64,000 bases of DNA. Source: Pelargonium tetragonum. Taxonomy: Eukaryota; Streptophyta; Magnoliopsida; Geraniales; Geraniaceae. The notes below the pieces were generated by a model. The model did no database searches and was not told the DNA's origin. It was given only the letters and a program-made list of their open reading frames with translations. Below are positions 24,501 to 36,300 of this stretch, one piece after another. The translations under genes were made by a program, and so were the position numbers. The stretch covers positions 30,537 through 94,536 of the forward strand of contig JAYMTL010000075.1 of assembly GCA_036897445.1 (NCBI GenBank), written 5' to 3'. Each line of letters opens with the position of its first letter. The first letter of the stretch is position 1.

Positions 24501-27500
24501 TTTTGTGGGTTAAGTCTGCTATATACCAAGAGTCCTGACCAAAAAGACTTGATAAAAAATTTTATGCCTTTAAAGTGATACCTACAACCTTAGAGAAAGG
24601 GGTTTTTCGGGGTAGTGGAATCCTATCTTTGGGTATCCCTTTTGTGATAAATAATCTGACTTTAATATGATATGTACCTCTTCCGGATTTTGGCGGGGGG
24701 TATCTGACGGGAGCTCTCGTAAGTCTTTTGTATAGAGTAGGGTTTATAAGCTAAGAGTCTATTAAAAGACTTTTTGATATTTTTTATTATATATAAAGTT
24801 GAGCTCCAGGAAGTGCCTTTAATATTGGTATGAGAGGGTTTTAGACTGAGTCTAAGGAAGCATTTTCCATCAAAAATTTTCTGAATTATAAATAAGAAGA
24901 GAGGTATCCCGCGTCATTTTGAATATAATTGTAAAGGGTTCAAGTCCAGAGTCCCTATTAAGTACGAGAAACTGGAGCTTTTTATAAAGCCAAGTTAGGG
25001 TAAAAAAAAACACTATAGTAATTCTAGCTAAAATCTGCTTTGCACATAAAGGACCCGGGTTAGTTTTTCGATTATTCGATTAAAAGCCTCTTATCTACAC
25101 CAAAAGATTACGACTATAACAAAAGGGGCCCTTTTCAAAAGTTTTTTTGGCAGGTTCATATTTCTTTCAAGGGTACAGGGGTAAGCGACTATAACCTTGT
25201 AGTTAAGAACACCTAAAAGGGGGGCCAAGGTTCCTGATTGGACTAGGGCTCTTTTTTAGTTTTAGTTAGCTAACTCTTTTAAAATTCAAATATCTTTTTG
25301 CTGCGCGAGATTGTCCTATTACGGGGCTTTTATTCATTATACAAAATAGAAGAAATTCTTGGAATTAAATTAAAGGGGTGCCAGGGTAAAATAATGAAGT
25401 AAAGTTTAAATTCAAGCCTTAATTTAATATTGGAATCCCTGGCGGGTAAGAAACTACTACATACTAACATGCGGAGATCCAAGCCCCGGGAGTCAGATAG
25501 ACGGAAGGAAAAGCTTATTATAACACGCAAGTATTCTCGACTTCTATACCTACGTATATATACTATGTCGGCTCAATAAAAAAATTCCTAGACGAAATTC
25601 TCAATAATATGCTCGCTGGCTTATCACATTGCACACATTGCAAGAGAAAGATTATGTCCTTTTCTCTTAGTCTCTTATTTTATAAAACTTTTGTATAAAA
25701 GGACTCGAACCTACAGCATTCTTGTTAAATTTAACCTTCTCTGATTTTAATTTATTGTCCTAATTCTGCAGATACTATAAAAAATTTCAAGACAAGAGTA
25801 GGCTTTATCCAAACTTTTGGTATATAAGATAAGGGATAGTCGCAAGAGATAGGACCCTTATAATAAACTAGCCAAGAAGAAAGCTAACCGCCAAGTACTA
25901 ACTAAATTTGAATATGTTCCCAGACCCCTCAAAGTGGGGCTTTATACAACCTTAATTTGGTAATTGAGGATCCTATGTATAACTCGGAAAAGTCAAAAGT
26001 CTTTCCTATTGAAGTCGGAGCGGTGAAGAGAGGCCTTAAAAGAGAATATACCACTTAGACGTACCCTAGATCAAGTAAAGTTAAAAGTTCTTGTCTCTTG
26101 CCTAAAGAAGAAAAGATCTAAAAGGAGTTTGTACTGTAGAATTTTCCTTAGTAAAAGAAAGAGATTCAAACCCTCAAAAGCAAGTGCCTTACTACTTATT
26201 TTCTTTTTTAACTACAAGAATTTCAAACAAAAAAAAGAAATAGAAGGCAACAAAGGTTTTTTTATACACTCCTGCAGTATTGCCAGAATAGAACTTTAGC
26301 CTAACCACTTGACGAGGACTCCTTTACCTATTCTTTATCCCAAGGGAATCCTTTTATAGTAAGATTTTTCCTTACAAGGGTTTTGTAGATTAGGATATTA
26401 AGCTATCGTTAAGGACCCTTATATATGCCACAAGTAAAAAAAGGGTTTCCTCGGTATATCTTTGGTAGGTCTACAGGAAGAGCTTTGACATCAAAGTTTT
26501 TTGAGTTCTGCTTTAATAAAAGACTCATAGGAAAGGAAGTGCCATTACTTAGAATTAACAATGCAATCTCTATCGCAGTATAGTTTAAAAAAAAAATTTC
26601 GTCAAATATCAAATTAGTAAAAAATATTGAATTTCTAACGATTTTCCTGAAAAACAAGTAAAAACCTACTTTACAGGGATCCCGGGCCCTCGATAATGAA
26701 ATTTTGGGTTAATAAAAGCCTGTGCTTCTCGGCTCTACTTTATCGTTGCTGGAGGCACATACTCCTTATATCTAGTTTTTAGAGTCCGGTAGATTAGAAA
26801 AAGGATATTACACTAGAGTCTTGCCTAGAACTCTTACAGAAAGTAAAGCTTACTAGTCGTTTTTAGTTCTCCAATTCCGACTTTGTTGTAAAACTCTCTT
26901 ACTTCGGGAAGTTTTCTAGATACTACAGTTTTCTTAAGTATTTGGTAAGTATCCTACTCCCTAGTGCATAATAATTTGTTAATTTTGTTAATACGGGTCC
27001 GGACTGACTTTGTATAGATTGCTTAAAAGAAAAACCCTGCATTCTGAGTCTAAACTCAAAAACTCAATATCCAGAATCCGTACCAATAACACGTATTTCT
27101 ATTAATGACTCTACTTTATTAATTTATAATATCAAAAGCCCTTTAATCCTCATTTAATGTAATTTCCAGAAATTGCCGGCTAAAGCTTTTTTGTTCTGTT
27201 AGCTTTAAACGAGTTCACTAACCAAGTAAACCTAAAAATGAAAATTATGGGAATAATACCCTTGTATAGCTAGTTTATAAGCTCTCGGATCAAAATAGAA
27301 TTAAGATATCACAGAAGCCGTCCTGGGAGGCTCTAAGATCCTGCTTAAAAAAAGTCTTTCAATCCTGTTTAGGTAGAGCTCCTGACTAAAGAATCTTAGA
27401 TTTTCTATATATAAATCTGTGTTAATCAAGCTTCCTCCTTATTGAAGAAACCCAACATCAAACCTAGTAAATAGAAAATTCGTAGGCATAAAGCAGAACT

Positions 27501-27900
27501 TTAATATGTTCCGAGAAAGCCGATATTCTCGAGCTTAAGACTTTTATACGGGCCGGCCCTGGCAATTTAATAAAAGTACTGGATTTTCTCTTAAGGAGCC
27601 GTATAAAAGGAATCTACTAGAACTAAAAGGGGCTCCTTCCAGATTCGAAATACGAATAAGAATACAGGGGAATGGGCCCTTCTAACTTTCTAAAAAAAGT
27701 GGAACAAGACTCTCGCTACATCCCGCATAGGCTAAAATTACACCAAATTAGAAAACTAATGAGCAACCCCTATCAACTCCCACTAAAGGCACTTCCCTAC
27801 GTATATATATATTGATTATTACAAATACAAGGGACTCCTAAGATACTTGTAAAAAGTAAGGATAAAGAAAGCACTTAGATAGAGATTTTTGTGTCTTGGG
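18511..27900. other. No gene seen; one repeat copy and two exact T-arm motifs
   Basis: This holds repeat copy B (20370-20436), an exact plus-strand GGTTCAAGTCC at 24937-24947 and an exact minus-strand GGTTCGAGTCC at 25701-25711. The latter is preceded on its strand by TTTAACAAGAATGCT. A 96-codon frame at 21200-21490 and an 82-codon frame at 26409-26657 (minus) have no recognisable motifs and are within chance length. A half-copy resembling the GC-rich motif (CTCCCTCCGCGCAGCC) lies at 18670-18685. Confidence 0.5.
20370..20436 (+). repeat. Second dispersed repeat family, copy B
   Basis: Same orientation as copy A, 2.3 kb away. Shares ACTAATGACATAGA exactly with copy A. It shares the flanking words TCTA-GAATTCAAGTA and GGGTTTTACAA with copy C at 58346-58436, so copy B links the two. 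Confidence 0.5.
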
Positions 27901-27929
27901 TTAAAAGTTTGCTAATACACGCTGTTAGA

Positions 27930-28010
27930 GTTAGTATTCTTTAGGGAACGAGAAGCTAAAGCGCTTTCCTGTTTAAAAGGATGCTTAGGGTTCGAATCCG
28001 TATTCGTGAC
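27930..28010 (+). pseudogene. tRNA-like relic with GTT (Asn-type) anticodon
   Basis: Reading 5' to 3': a D-arm-like stem CTTT/AAAG (27939-27942 with 27958-27961). Then an anticodon stem CTTTC/AAAGG (27964-27968 with 27976-27980; one mismatch, one wobble) around the seven-base loop CTGTTTA, placing GTT at 27971-27973. Then a T arm TAGGG-TTCGAAT-CCGTA (27986-28002; four of five pairs). The expected acceptor strands (27930-27936 and 28003-28009) do not pair, the D loop is long, and two bases rather than one separate the D and anticodon stems. It is therefore a relic or a tRNA-derived element, not a working gene. Confidence 0.4.
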
Positions 28011-31000
28011 ATTGAGAGTTTGTCCACTTTTGAATATAGCAAGTTTTGAGTCTTAAATTCTTAAATTAAAGTTAGTAGAGACTTGGGTGATTAATATAGG
28101 GCAACTATATACCATAGTTATGTTCTTTTTACTATGAGTTTTTAGGTATCCCGGAGAAAAGGTAGTGCCAAGATATAGAGATTTTTTTAGGGTTTCTGGA
28201 GAACAATTAGAATTTGATAATGAAATGAGGAATATAGGGCATACGCCAGCGTTACTTAAAAAGTCGATTGCAAGTTTATGCACCGAGGTTTTTTTATACT
28301 TACCAGCTCTATTATTGCATACACACTTACAGGATAAAATAACCAGGTTTTCAAATTTTCAGTGCATAGACCTCTAGTAATGCGCACTATAGCTATATGG
28401 GTACCCCAAGAGAATAGCAGAGTTTTACAATTGAAAATAGAAGTTAAAGTATGTTTATCTCTTGGCTTAATTATTGTATTAGGCACTCTTTTTTACTAAG
28501 ACTAAATCAAGCCCTATATTTAGGTGATTATAATACAATTAAAGACTTCTAAAGTACTAACTTGTATACTCTTCTGCGAGGGAATACTGTAACAAGACTA
28601 CTTGTCGTACTGAAATACAACGCCCCTTTCTTATATCAAGAATTCCTTATTTTCCGCGTTAGTTACCTGGAATTCCTATAACTCTAGTAAGGTACTTATA
28701 ATATAGACTTTCGCACTTTCATAAAAATTTCTTCTTATTTGTTCTCTTGCACCTGTCCCAGAGCTTTTGTCTTAGGCGTAATAAAAGTCCTAAATAAGTT
28801 TAATTTTAAGGCGTCTGGGCGAAGCTTGTGTCCTAGGGGCGGGTTGCTAGCTTTGTTTTGTAACTATTATCTTTAGTATATACCTACGTAAAAATTCCTA
28901 GCGCATTTTTACCAGGGTCGTGGGAAAGAGGTTCTACCCTAGACTCTCCAAAGGAGGTCTCTTTTTTCAATTTTAGGTCGCTCGAACAAGGTAACGAAGT
29001 TATTCAATTCGAGTTCAAAAGCACTGAAAGAGCGGCCAAATCCTGTATTATTATATCTTTCGAACTCAAGCAAGGGTAACTTATCAACTAGCACCGTCTA
29101 TAGCACAAGCAAAGCCTTTTTAAGAAAACTCTGCCGTAAAACTGCTTTACGTATTATACTCCACTGCCTGGCAGGGCTTTTTCTAACAAAAAAAAGGGTC
29201 TAGCTGAACTTTAATCCTTAAGCTTTGATAATAAGCACTATATAAGTATATTTATAAAAACTTTTGTAATTCCATAATTTTAGTTTAAAAAACCGAGAGC
29301 TGAGGCCCGCTCCTTTTTTGACTTTGTCCTGAATGTGTTCTTTAAAATAAGAGTCTAATGAAACAATATTAAGACTCACGGGTAAACCCTAGTTAAAACG
29401 ATATATCGCTCATCGCTAGGACATCATAAGTACCTAATTAGAAAAGCATTAACATGCTAAATACTCTATAACGTACATCTTCCTTAGAGCGCTTGTACGA
29501 GTAAACTTCCTATATATATATGGCTCGCGAAATTCGCGTGATATTCCCTACCTGTTATAGAAATAACAAAGACCTTTTCCCTAAATTCGTTGTAGAAAGA
29601 TAATTCGCTTATATAAACTTACAGCCCAACTCGCATTTTTGATCCATAAAAACTAAAAAAGAAAATAAAGCTTAAGTGCTATAAGGGTGTCGGGGTTTAT
29701 ATTACGGAGAGTCTCCCCATTTAATCAATTACAGGTTTGTACTAGGATGAACATTACTTACACTTAGGAACTAGATTTAGATACGTACTAAAAACCCTAT
29801 GGTTGCTCAGTAAACGAGATTTTTCACCTACCCTTGTTAGTTAAGGGCAGTAATATCAATACGGAAGAACTTTAGAAGAGAAAACTTTGTTGAAGATAAA
29901 TAATCTAAGATAAATATCTTAAGTAATTGTAATATTTATTCTAAGAATTACTTGAAGGATTCCTACTTTTCCTCAGGTCGGGGCCAGTCATTACTTAAAA
30001 AGTAGAGACCCTTAAAGAAAATCTACTCTTATCTTAGTTATTATCGAGGAGTGTATAAAAAAACCCTTGTTGCGCGAAGTTACTGACGAAAAATCTAGAA
30101 TCCTAGACACCAGGGAAAGAAATTCCTATGTAAGGATCACTGGATTAGAATATCCTACGAGCAAAGACTTAAACAAGTCCTAAGAATTCTAATTACAGTC
30201 ATTAATTATATGATCTTATCACCTACCAAAGTTTCTATTTCTACTCTAGTTCAAGCTCCTTCACTAAAAAAGAGGAAATACTACAAGCTTTATTATACCC
30301 CTTACCCTTAGGCGAGAAGCTCCTTTTAATCCAAATCCAATTAGGAAAGAATTTTTTACTCTATTCATTTTCGGTGCTGACTAATAAATGTCAAGATCCA
30401 AATTCTATATCGATTCGAATATATTAAAAGATAAGAGTATAAGGCTCTCAAAGAGCATTTTGGTGGAATTTGAACCCGCAATGCTTGTACATTAATTTTA
30501 AGTTTTACCTAATAAGACTGGATTCATAAATTGGTACTTAGTTGGCGGCTAAATTACTAGAATTTTACCGGGTTTCCTGAAGTGAAGGGATTCTAGAGAC
30601 AGAGACTTTCATTTCAAAAAAACTAGGGGGAATAGCATAATCTTCTATTTAATAATAGTCTAAACTTCTTTGTAGCTTAACTCTAGAGCCAAATTCGAAC
30701 CTGTGTTAACTAGATTATAAATAAAGTTAACTAAAATAGGACCTCTGATATAGAATTTCACTTGGCGCCTCTCCCGTAGAGTGCGAGTTAACAGATCTCT
30801 TTATATACGTAATTTCGCAGGCTAGACTTTTTAAATTTAAATAAAGGGCGCGAACAAGGTGCCCCTCGTCTAAGTTATTTAGTACTTTACCACGTGATAC
30901 GAAGAATTGTAAATAGAGAAATAAAAAAGTTCTATTAAGGCGATCAGTATCTGTCTTTAGAAGTCTTCGTGAAGCTGTCGGACAATTGCATTGAAAACCA

Positions 31001-33000
31001 AAGAGGCTTACTCTTCCTAAGAACTCATTAGATTATGAATCCAGTCGTTTTCACAAGTTGTAACTTCATTTTTAACAAGATTTTTGATGTTTTTGTTCCT
31101 CGGATAGTACTTCTACTTTTTTGCTACCGGGTGCTTCAAGGATATCGAGTAATTCAGGCTCTTTCAAAGGAAAGGTTTGCTATTGGTAAACAGGTTCGGC
31201 ATTTTAAGAGCTGCAGATTTCTCTGTAAAATCAGATGAGAACTAGACAGGACCCCTATTTAATTTAAGCGGGTTTCCTGTATCAAGACTGGGTAAGGTTT
31301 CCCTTTATGAGGAGTCCCCTTTACTACAAGTAATTGATATAGGCGAATCCGGGATAAAGCCCCGGGTTTCCAAAAAGCGAGTCTTTTTGTTATATACTCT
31401 AAAGTAAAGATGGGTCCGCTGTGGGCTTGTAAAAAGCATTAAAAATACAGGATTCTGTTCTGCAAAGGAAACGGAAAACTTATAGAGTCTTGGAAGAGGG
31501 GCTCCTATCAAATTGAAAGAAGGATAAAATAGGGCTTCTTAAACTAAAGTAAAAAATTCTCGAAACAAAGGTTATAAGGAAAGGATCTTTTTCTTTGCTT
31601 TAGTAGCAGGTTCCGATTTTTACAGGATATAGAATTCTAGGAGAAGGCGTGCACAGAGATTTAAGTTCTCTTGTTTTTATTGTAGCGTGTTTACATTAAA
31701 TTCACTTTTTATCGAAGGGATTTTCTTAACTTTGAATATAGATGAGTCCTAAAAGAAAGCAAGTCTATACTTTTTTATTCTAGTAAGTAGAACCTTACAC
31801 TTTACGAAAGCTCATAACTCAAGTTTCTTTTTAACATAACTTCCTTAGGGGTTAGTATATAAAATGGGTTTAAGGTTTGAACGCTCGGATGTAAGCGCTA
31901 ATTTATAGTGGAGGAAAAATATCTAAGGAACATGTGAGGTTGAGTGGAAAGAAAAGAGAAGCTCGCAATTCCTGTTATTAAAGGTTATAAAGCGCGTAAG
32001 ACAAAACGCTTCCCCTTACCGGGTACCCCAAAAATTCCTATAGAACTTACTTTGGTAAGAGCAAACAGATCCTGGTTACGAATATTCGGGCCCTTATAAA
32101 TTAAGTACCCCGAGACCTCTTTTTACTGGGTATCCTACATGTTCTTGTAGGCACTATGCTCTAAGGATTGAGTGTTTTACTCTTCTTTTCTTAAACCCCC
32201 CTGCCTATTCAAATTGCTCGTAGGGCTCTTTCTAAAGTGAGAATACCGAGTCTAGTTAAGTTCTATTTTATGAGTACTTTTCCCAACTACCCAAAACTCT
32301 TTTTGTGACTTTCTATTACTCTCAAAGTTCCATACTAGAAACCTAGTATAGACCTTTGCTTTTTGAAAATATATATATCTAACCGTAGCTCTTTTTTATA
32401 GTAATAGTATCCAATTAATGTGAAGATCTACACGGAAGCTTTCCTTTTGTAGTGAAAGTACTTATTCCATTACTGCGAGTCTTTAGAATAACTCTGAAAA
32501 GTCGATTAAATTAGTCTCGAAGCGCTCCTATATCTAGTAGATTTGGACGGATCGAGAACCTAATTCGGCGCAAGCATTTCCGTATCATGAAGTCAAATCT
32601 TCCTTGTAAGTTGTTGATACACTGAAATTTCAAATGCATGGTATAAGGGTTTCCTTTGGTATAACAAGATTTTAGACTTTAAAAAGTTTTGCCAAGGTAC
32701 TGAAAAACTTACACAGTATTAAAGATTAAAGAAAAATAGTAGATTCCTCACTTTAGAAACTAGCTTTAGAGAATTTGACTACTCCTCCTTAGGCGATAAC
32801 CTGTACTCTGTATTTGTATCTATATCCAAGAACTTAAATTAGATCCATTTTAAGTCGTCAATACCTCTCTTATGGGCTCCCTTCTTATAACCTATATAAA
32901 TTAATATTCTTTATTATTAGGACACCCAATGTAAAGAAAATCCACTGCCAATCTCCGCTAATACAAAAGGTATGATTTTCCTAGAGGAATTCCATCCAGT
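28011..33000. other. No gene seen; tRNA-like remnants on the minus strand
   Basis: Minus-strand T-arm-like sites occur near 30471 (GAATTTGAACCC on the plus strand) and 30692 (ATTCGAACC). A near-perfect palindrome CGCGAAATTCGCG lies at 29526-29538 (5-bp stem, 3-base loop). The overlapping frames at 28053-28486 on both strands are of chance length. Confidence 0.5.
30455..30540 (-). pseudogene. tRNA-like relic, type unclear
   Basis: On the minus strand a D-arm-like GTCT-TATTAGGTA-AAAC (stem with one C/A mismatch) is followed about 25 bases later by the T-arm-like GCGGG-TTCAAAT-TCCAC. A C/A mismatch in a stem is what a CpG-to-CpA or TpG-to-TpA change would leave. I cannot form a proper anticodon stem or an acceptor stem, so the anticodon is not assignable. 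Confidence 0.3.
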
Positions 33001-33005
33001 TTAGA

Positions 33006-33330
33006 CTACTAGTTACCTATTTCATTTTTAGTAGCAAGATTTTTCTTGTTAAGCGCTGTTATTCTAAAAAATTCTTTTCTTAAAGCTAAAACTCTCTTTG
33101 TTTTCCTAGCTATATTCGGATTCTGTAGCTCACCTTGTTTCTTACGCATAAGACCTAGGCCCACCTTCTTAGGAGATATACCTGTACCTCTCTACTTAGC
33201 CATACCTAAACTTAAAAATTTTTTATCTCCTTATAAACTTTTCTTTTTCCTGTCTTATAATCTGGCTTAGGAGTCTTTGTATTATGCTTACCAGTCCTAC
33301 TTTTAAGGAAATTGTACTCTGTATCTTAGT
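33006..33330 (-). pseudogene. Basic coding-like relic with at least one frameshift
   Basis: Minus strand, 33212 to 33018: about 65 codons with one TAG, reading GLGLMRKKQGELQNPNIARK then TKRVLALRKEFFRITALNKK. Just upstream (33330-33215) a different frame reads KTPKPDYKTGKRKVYKEIKN, so the two would be joined by a frameshift. The word KRVLAL recalls KRVIAL in the relic at 59264-59455 and RKVIAL on the minus strand near 34430, which suggests related elements. Family not recognised; the basic, charged composition fits the end of a DNA-transposon protein but also purine-rich noncoding DNA. Confidence 0.3.
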
Positions 33331-36300
33331 CTGCTGTATCTTATGGGCTTTATACCTGTCTTGATAAACCCATTAACTTCTTATTGATTTCATGTATCCC
33401 CTGTTTCAGAGTTATACTTGTACTTGTATTCTGGAGCTTACTCTCTATTTGCTATCTTACTAGCCCCTGAATAACCAATAGCGATGTTTCCTAGTTAGTA
33501 AGTCTCTAACGTGGTAGTCTAATGAGGACCAGAGTCACTCTATAAACCTAAACCCAAGACCTTACAGGGTAGTAAACTAAAGAAAATAGGAAGTATATAA
33601 GTTCTTTTTGGATTAGTTTACAAGACTTTACAGAACCCGGCAGAGCACAAAGAAAAGTAGTTACATGTACAGGGTTAAATACCAGTAGTACATAGGAGAA
33701 TGAGAACCACTTGGATTAGAGAATAAGGTACTTTAGGATTTCTCGTTCCTAAAACAAGTCTTACTTTTTATGTCTGTGTTCTTGTTTCCCACCGAATCGA
33801 GGGAGGTTAAAGCTATAGGTAATTATGATAGTACATATATTATACTCCATAGGCACACCATCCGCTTCTTCTTATTCTGTATCAGTATCTTCTTCACCAT
33901 AGCTACAAGAATCCGTATCATACATATTCCTTATCCAGCTGGCCTCCTTTATTTTCTTTAGATCTCATTACCTTTAAACCGGGAAGCATAGGAGCTAACT
34001 AGGGACGACTTGAGACTGAGAAGAGTCATTCCCTTTTTACTTATTATTACCTTCTAAAATTCGGAATACCCTGTTATTAGTTTTACAAGGACCCTTTTTT
34101 GGATTAGAGGTGGCAGAGAAACAAGCCTAGACTCCTTCTCTTTTTTATTATCGTCCTTTTGATTTGCTTCCAAAAAGGATACTTAGGCCGCCGTAAGCTG
34201 CACTACTCCCTAAATGGGAAAACTCTACCCCGGCTTTAGAAAAAAAACAACTTACCCCCTACTTAGTTTTATTGACTGCTTTACCTTCCCTCTTAAGAGC
34301 TAGAACTGTATCTTAGTTGTATTAACTCTATACTCTCTACCTGTAGCTTATGAACTATACCTTTCTTAATAACTACCTCCGCATCATATCAGTACCTTTC
34401 TCGAGAGCTATAACCTTGCGACTTTCTCACCCTTTATTTTGAAAATAACAAAAGGGAAAGATTTTCTTAGAATTTGCTTGGGGAAAAACCCTTGTTTACT
34501 TATCCGTATTAGATTAGATATAATATCTTGTACTTGACTTATACTTGACTTATAAAGGGTTTCTATATAAATAACTTAGACTGCCTTCTCCTGTAAAACC
34601 TAAACTCAGTTTTATTCTCTTAGTAGAAACCTTTCCTTTAATTAAAGCCTATTGAGCAGCTAGATTTCCCTTTCTTTTAAGTAGACCCCAGAAATTTTCT
34701 ATCTTTAGTTATTAAGCGAGAACCCCCGCTTCTCTGAAACCCCTGCAAAAGCCAAGGACTCTTTTAAAAAGTTACTTAGTTTAGCTTTTTCTTTTCAAGG
34801 GTTTCATACAAAGTCCTCTAAAAGGTATGATTTTCTCTACTCATTAAAGCTTTTATTCTTCACCAAGTAAAAACCCTTCCCGATCTACGATAAAAAGATA
34901 TTACAAATTCTTCCCCGAGTGCCTAAACTGGCTAGACTCTCTTACCCGGGTTGTCTTGACTCTAGAAGTCACCCTATATTAAATGAAACTCCAACCTAAA
35001 TCTTTGCAAAAAAGATTTAGTTTAGTAACAAATATTAAAAAAATTCTGACTTAGGTACAATGCTTAGAAATTAGGTCTTTAATAGCAAGATTCCGGTTAC
35101 TTAAAAAGCGACTCTCAACTGTTTCACAAAAACATCGAATGAAATTACACGGTAATAGAATATATACCCTTTAGCAATACAGAATTCTATTATTTAATAT
35201 AGTAATATAAGAAACCCCTATATAGGAAATGCTCGACAATGAAGATATTTTTCAATTTATGCCTTTCACTCAAGCAGCATTTTCGTGGATCTATCTTAGC
35301 TAACAAAGGGGTAGGGGATTCCCTTTGAATAAGGTAAGAATGGCAAAAAGCATGATAGTTGTGCTGTGTACAAGGATTCAAATATTAACGACAATTCAAC
35401 TCTCAACGTATTCCTTTTAAAGCTAGCAAGATCGAAAGCAGGGCTTTTGTATAAATAAAGCTATGTCCTTTTAATTCAAAATTAAGGCGTTAAAACACAT
35501 GTTTAAGGCACTAACGAGGGAATCCTCGGGGGCGCTAACTGGAGAAAAATTTTAATTAAAATTAGTGATTTAGAGAGTTGTATTGCAAAGAACTTGAGTT
35601 ATACTTATACAATATAGCAGGTTTTCTACCAAATAACACAAAAAATGGCTCTAGGAATATGTGCTTACAAAAAAACCCAGAAATAACTATAGCAGAGGGG
35701 GCTTTTATGCTGTGGGGAATTCCCTTTATTTATTTAATTTAACAAGCTAGACCGCGAATAGATGATAGAACCGAGGACTTAAGTCATTTTTTAGTATAAG
35801 TGCCTATAGGTAAAACCTTACGCGAAAGTATTCTCTTTATAACAAGCTAAGGACACTGGGTCAAGTGGCTCTAGAGCAATTGGGGTTTCCTACTTTAATA
35901 AATACAACTTGTTTAAGAGAGTTCCGTATTATAGAGAAGCCGGTCCTAGGGGTTGTAAGGTTTATAAAACAAATGCGAGAGTTAAGGGGTTGGGGTTACG
36001 TCCTTTTAAATCCCCATTATTTTGAATAGGGAAACCGGGTAGGATTGGAATAAAGTCTAAATAAAATAAAGAAGTCTCTAATGCCCCTGATTACTTCCTG
36101 CTAGTTTAGCCCAGAGTATATATGGTAATTCTATAGAGGGGCCTCTTTTCCATTATTGAGTTAGGCTTATAGTGTATAAAAAGGATTTGAGAATCTTAAG
36201 GTAAGCGGCAACCTTGGGTTTCGGAGGAGTCTTTTTTTATAGGACTAAGGCAGAGCTTCCTAAACCGGGGGTTTCCTAATTAGTGTTTCCGTTACAAATC

